DNA of 64,000 bases. Source: Aphidius gifuensis. Taxonomy: Eukaryota > Arthropoda > Insecta > Hymenoptera > Braconidae. This document shows positions 62,481 through 64,000 of the stretch, in pieces (within the stretch, counting starts at the first letter, position 1; every line of letters starts with the position of its first letter). The stretch spans positions 4,836,001-4,900,000 of the forward strand of contig NC_057792.1 of NCBI RefSeq assembly GCF_014905175.1, read 5' to 3'. The notes below the pieces were generated by a model. That model did not search any database. It was not told where the DNA came from and saw only the letters and a list, made by a program, of their open reading frames with translations. The position numbers were made by a program, and so were the translations under genes.

Positions 62481-62921
62481 ATCCCATAAAAAATACAAAT
62501 CCCTTTCAGTTTGTTTCAGCTCATATTTATATTAAAAACAATCCAAATAAATTGATATAAACAATTAATAGATTTTTTTTTTTATAAAGAAAAAATTGTT
62601 AATTATATTTTTTTTATTTTGTTTATAATTAATTTAATTGTGTTGGTAAGTAAGTTTCTCAGTCGATAATGTCGGTTGAATAGCCCCCTGACCCCCCCCC
62701 CCTACATTAATAATTATTGTTTGTTTTTTTTTGTCATATACAACAGTAAATAATAAAATAATATTCTACAAGTTATTAAAACAATAAACAATATGAAAAA
62801 TTAAAGAAAATATTTAATTAATTAATTGATTAAAGTGTCAAGTTATTTGTGTGATAAAAAAAAATCATTTTGAGGATAATTTACATATTGTCATGAATTG
62901 TTATAATTAAATATAAACAAA

Positions 62922-64000
62922 ATGACTAGTGAATTAATTGATTGGTGTCTTCCAGAGGTAATTATAAATTTATGTCATTGTTGATAATTGAATTGTTATT
63001 TTAATTTGTAAAAAATTCTTTCAGGTTGTCAAGGTTCAAAGTGAAAATGATATTCAACAAGAAATAGCAAATAAGATTGATGAACTTTCAAAATCCAGAA
63101 CAAGTAATCTTGAAGATGGTGAAATTGTTGATGAAAAAAATAATAATACAGTAGCTATTGATAAACAGGTACAAAATGGAGAAATTACTCCATTTGAAGC
63201 TGAATTTAAAAAAAAAACACAACCAAGTTCTATAAAGTAATTATTAATTTATTATATTTTCTAATTAATCTATTTAATTTTTGTATTAATGTTTTTTTAT
63301 TTTTGTATGTTTTAGAAATACTTTTAATTCTGTAAGTGGACTTTTGGATCTTGAAAAGTATTTAAAAAGACAGGCTGAAGTTGGTGCACAAAGAAAAAAT
63401 TTAAAAATACAAAAAAATACAGTTAAAACAACTTCAATTGAATGTCAAAAAAATAAAAAAAGTATTAAACAAGTTAAACGAAAATCCAAGAATATTGATT
63501 CAACAAATGATAAATCATCAAGTTTAAAAATTGTCAATGAAAATAAAGCAGAGATTATTGATGAAAAAATAAATAATTGTATGAAAAATTCAAGTGACAG
63601 TGGAAGTGAATATATACCAAGTGCTGATGAAATTGATTCAGATGATGAAAAATTTAAAAAAAAATTATCAAAAAAAAGAAAACGTTTAAATAAAGATGAT
63701 CAATATAAAGATAATAATTTAAAAAAAAGAATACTTGATGATGGTGATGAATCATTATGGAAAAAACGTATTGAAAATAAAAAAAATTATTTAAATACAA
63801 AACAAAGTGATTTAAAAGTAGTGGATAATTTATTTAAAGTACCAAAATTAATATGGAAAAAATTATATGAATATCAAAAAGTATCTGTACGTTGGCTTTG
63901 GGAATTACATGGACGTGGTCTTGGTGGTTTATTGGGTGATGAAATGGGACTTGGTAAAACAGTACAAATAATTGCATTTCTTGCTGGACTTGATTGTAGT
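62922..64000 (+). CDS. ERCC6: ERCC6 / CSB, SWI2/SNF2-type DNA repair ATPase (5' part, runs off the window)
   Basis: Exons 62922-62957, 63025-63236 and 63316 to the window edge give the first 311 residues. After an acidic, lysine-rich N-terminus (NSVSGLLDLEKYLKRQAEVG; SGSEYIPSADEIDSDDE; KKKLSKKRKR) comes the start of the Snf2 ATPase: FKVPKLIWKKLYEYQKVSVR, WLWELHGRGLGGLLGDEMGL, GKTVQIIAFLAGL. The Walker A box DEMGLGKT is at about 291-298. These match CSB/ERCC6, which rides with stalled RNA polymerase II and starts transcription-coupled nucleotide excision repair in the nucleus. An upstream copy (58531-59455) duplicates its first three exons and promoter. The rest of the gene lies outside the window, so completeness cannot be judged. 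Confidence 0.92.

Larger units (their letters stand above)
61075..62921. other. Noncoding region upstream of ERCC6, copied 3' flank of the modular gene
   Basis: The part up to about 61805 is the inverted copy of 15600-16312. After it, 61904-61969 looks like a lone first exon (MDMSMALEPTKENLYSANTG plus QM, then GTATGT). At 62325-62480 a minus-strand WD40-like fragment lies. From about 62503 it is the ERCC6 upstream region shared with 58130-58530. Confidence 0.55.

Noticed and set aside
1..64000. CRISPR arrays, tRNA or rRNA genes, bacterial promoters
   Set aside because: None seen. Frequent A/T runs and microsatellites give many false repeat signals in this genome.

Overview
The window is an AT-rich animal nuclear contig with many short introns. 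The clear orthologues (Dpp, SART1, ACSF3, EXOSC6, SF3B5, BuGZ/ZNF207, ERCC6) point to an insect. A parasitoid-wasp-type hymenopteran is my best guess from base composition and gene style, but the sequence does not prove it. There are no bacterial-style operons, tRNA or rRNA genes, CRISPR arrays or intact autonomous transposons. Coding regions were joined by GT/AG sites, frame and protein similarity, without transcript data.

Layout. 1.3-2.0 kb (+): a PPP1R14/CPI-17-like protein phosphatase 1 inhibitor. 5.2-12.0 kb (+): two tandem dynamin genes of the classical (shibire) lineage that keep GTPase, middle and GED parts but lack the PH and proline-rich domains; the repeat unit is about 4.8 kb. 12.5-15.0 kb (-): SART1, a tri-snRNP splicing factor. 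15.1-23.2 kb: a mosaic of segmental duplications. It holds an unrecognised gene with two tandem four-exon modules (16.3-19.3 kb, -), two AFG1-like ATPase pseudogene pieces as inverted arms (19.8-21.1 kb), and MITE-like repeats. 23.5-24.1 kb (+): a small helix-turn-helix protein with a psq-like segment. 28.8-31.9 kb (-): decapentaplegic, in long noncoding flanks with GC-richer islands. 37.1-40.7 kb: a long inverted repeat (two arms of about 525 bp). 44.6-47.0 kb (-): ACSF3, divergent from EXOSC6/Mtr3 (48.0-49.0 kb, +), which converges on SF3B5 (49.1-49.4 kb, -). 53.1-57.8 kb (-): BuGZ/ZNF207 with a long glutamine tract. 58.5-59.5 kb (+): a truncated chimeric ERCC6 copy. 59.8-61.1 kb (+): a one-module copy of the unknown gene. 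62.9 kb to the end (+): the more complete ERCC6 gene, cut by the window edge.

Most conserved genes here are housekeeping (splicing, RNA decay, mitosis, DNA repair, mitochondrial malonate activation), plus one morphogen; they do not form a pathway. The strongest new signals are the unknown modular gene family and the way it moved. It exists as an in-frame two-module array, a one-module inverted copy about 43 kb away, and a fragment fused to the ERCC6 copy. The PH-less dynamin pair is the second main signal.
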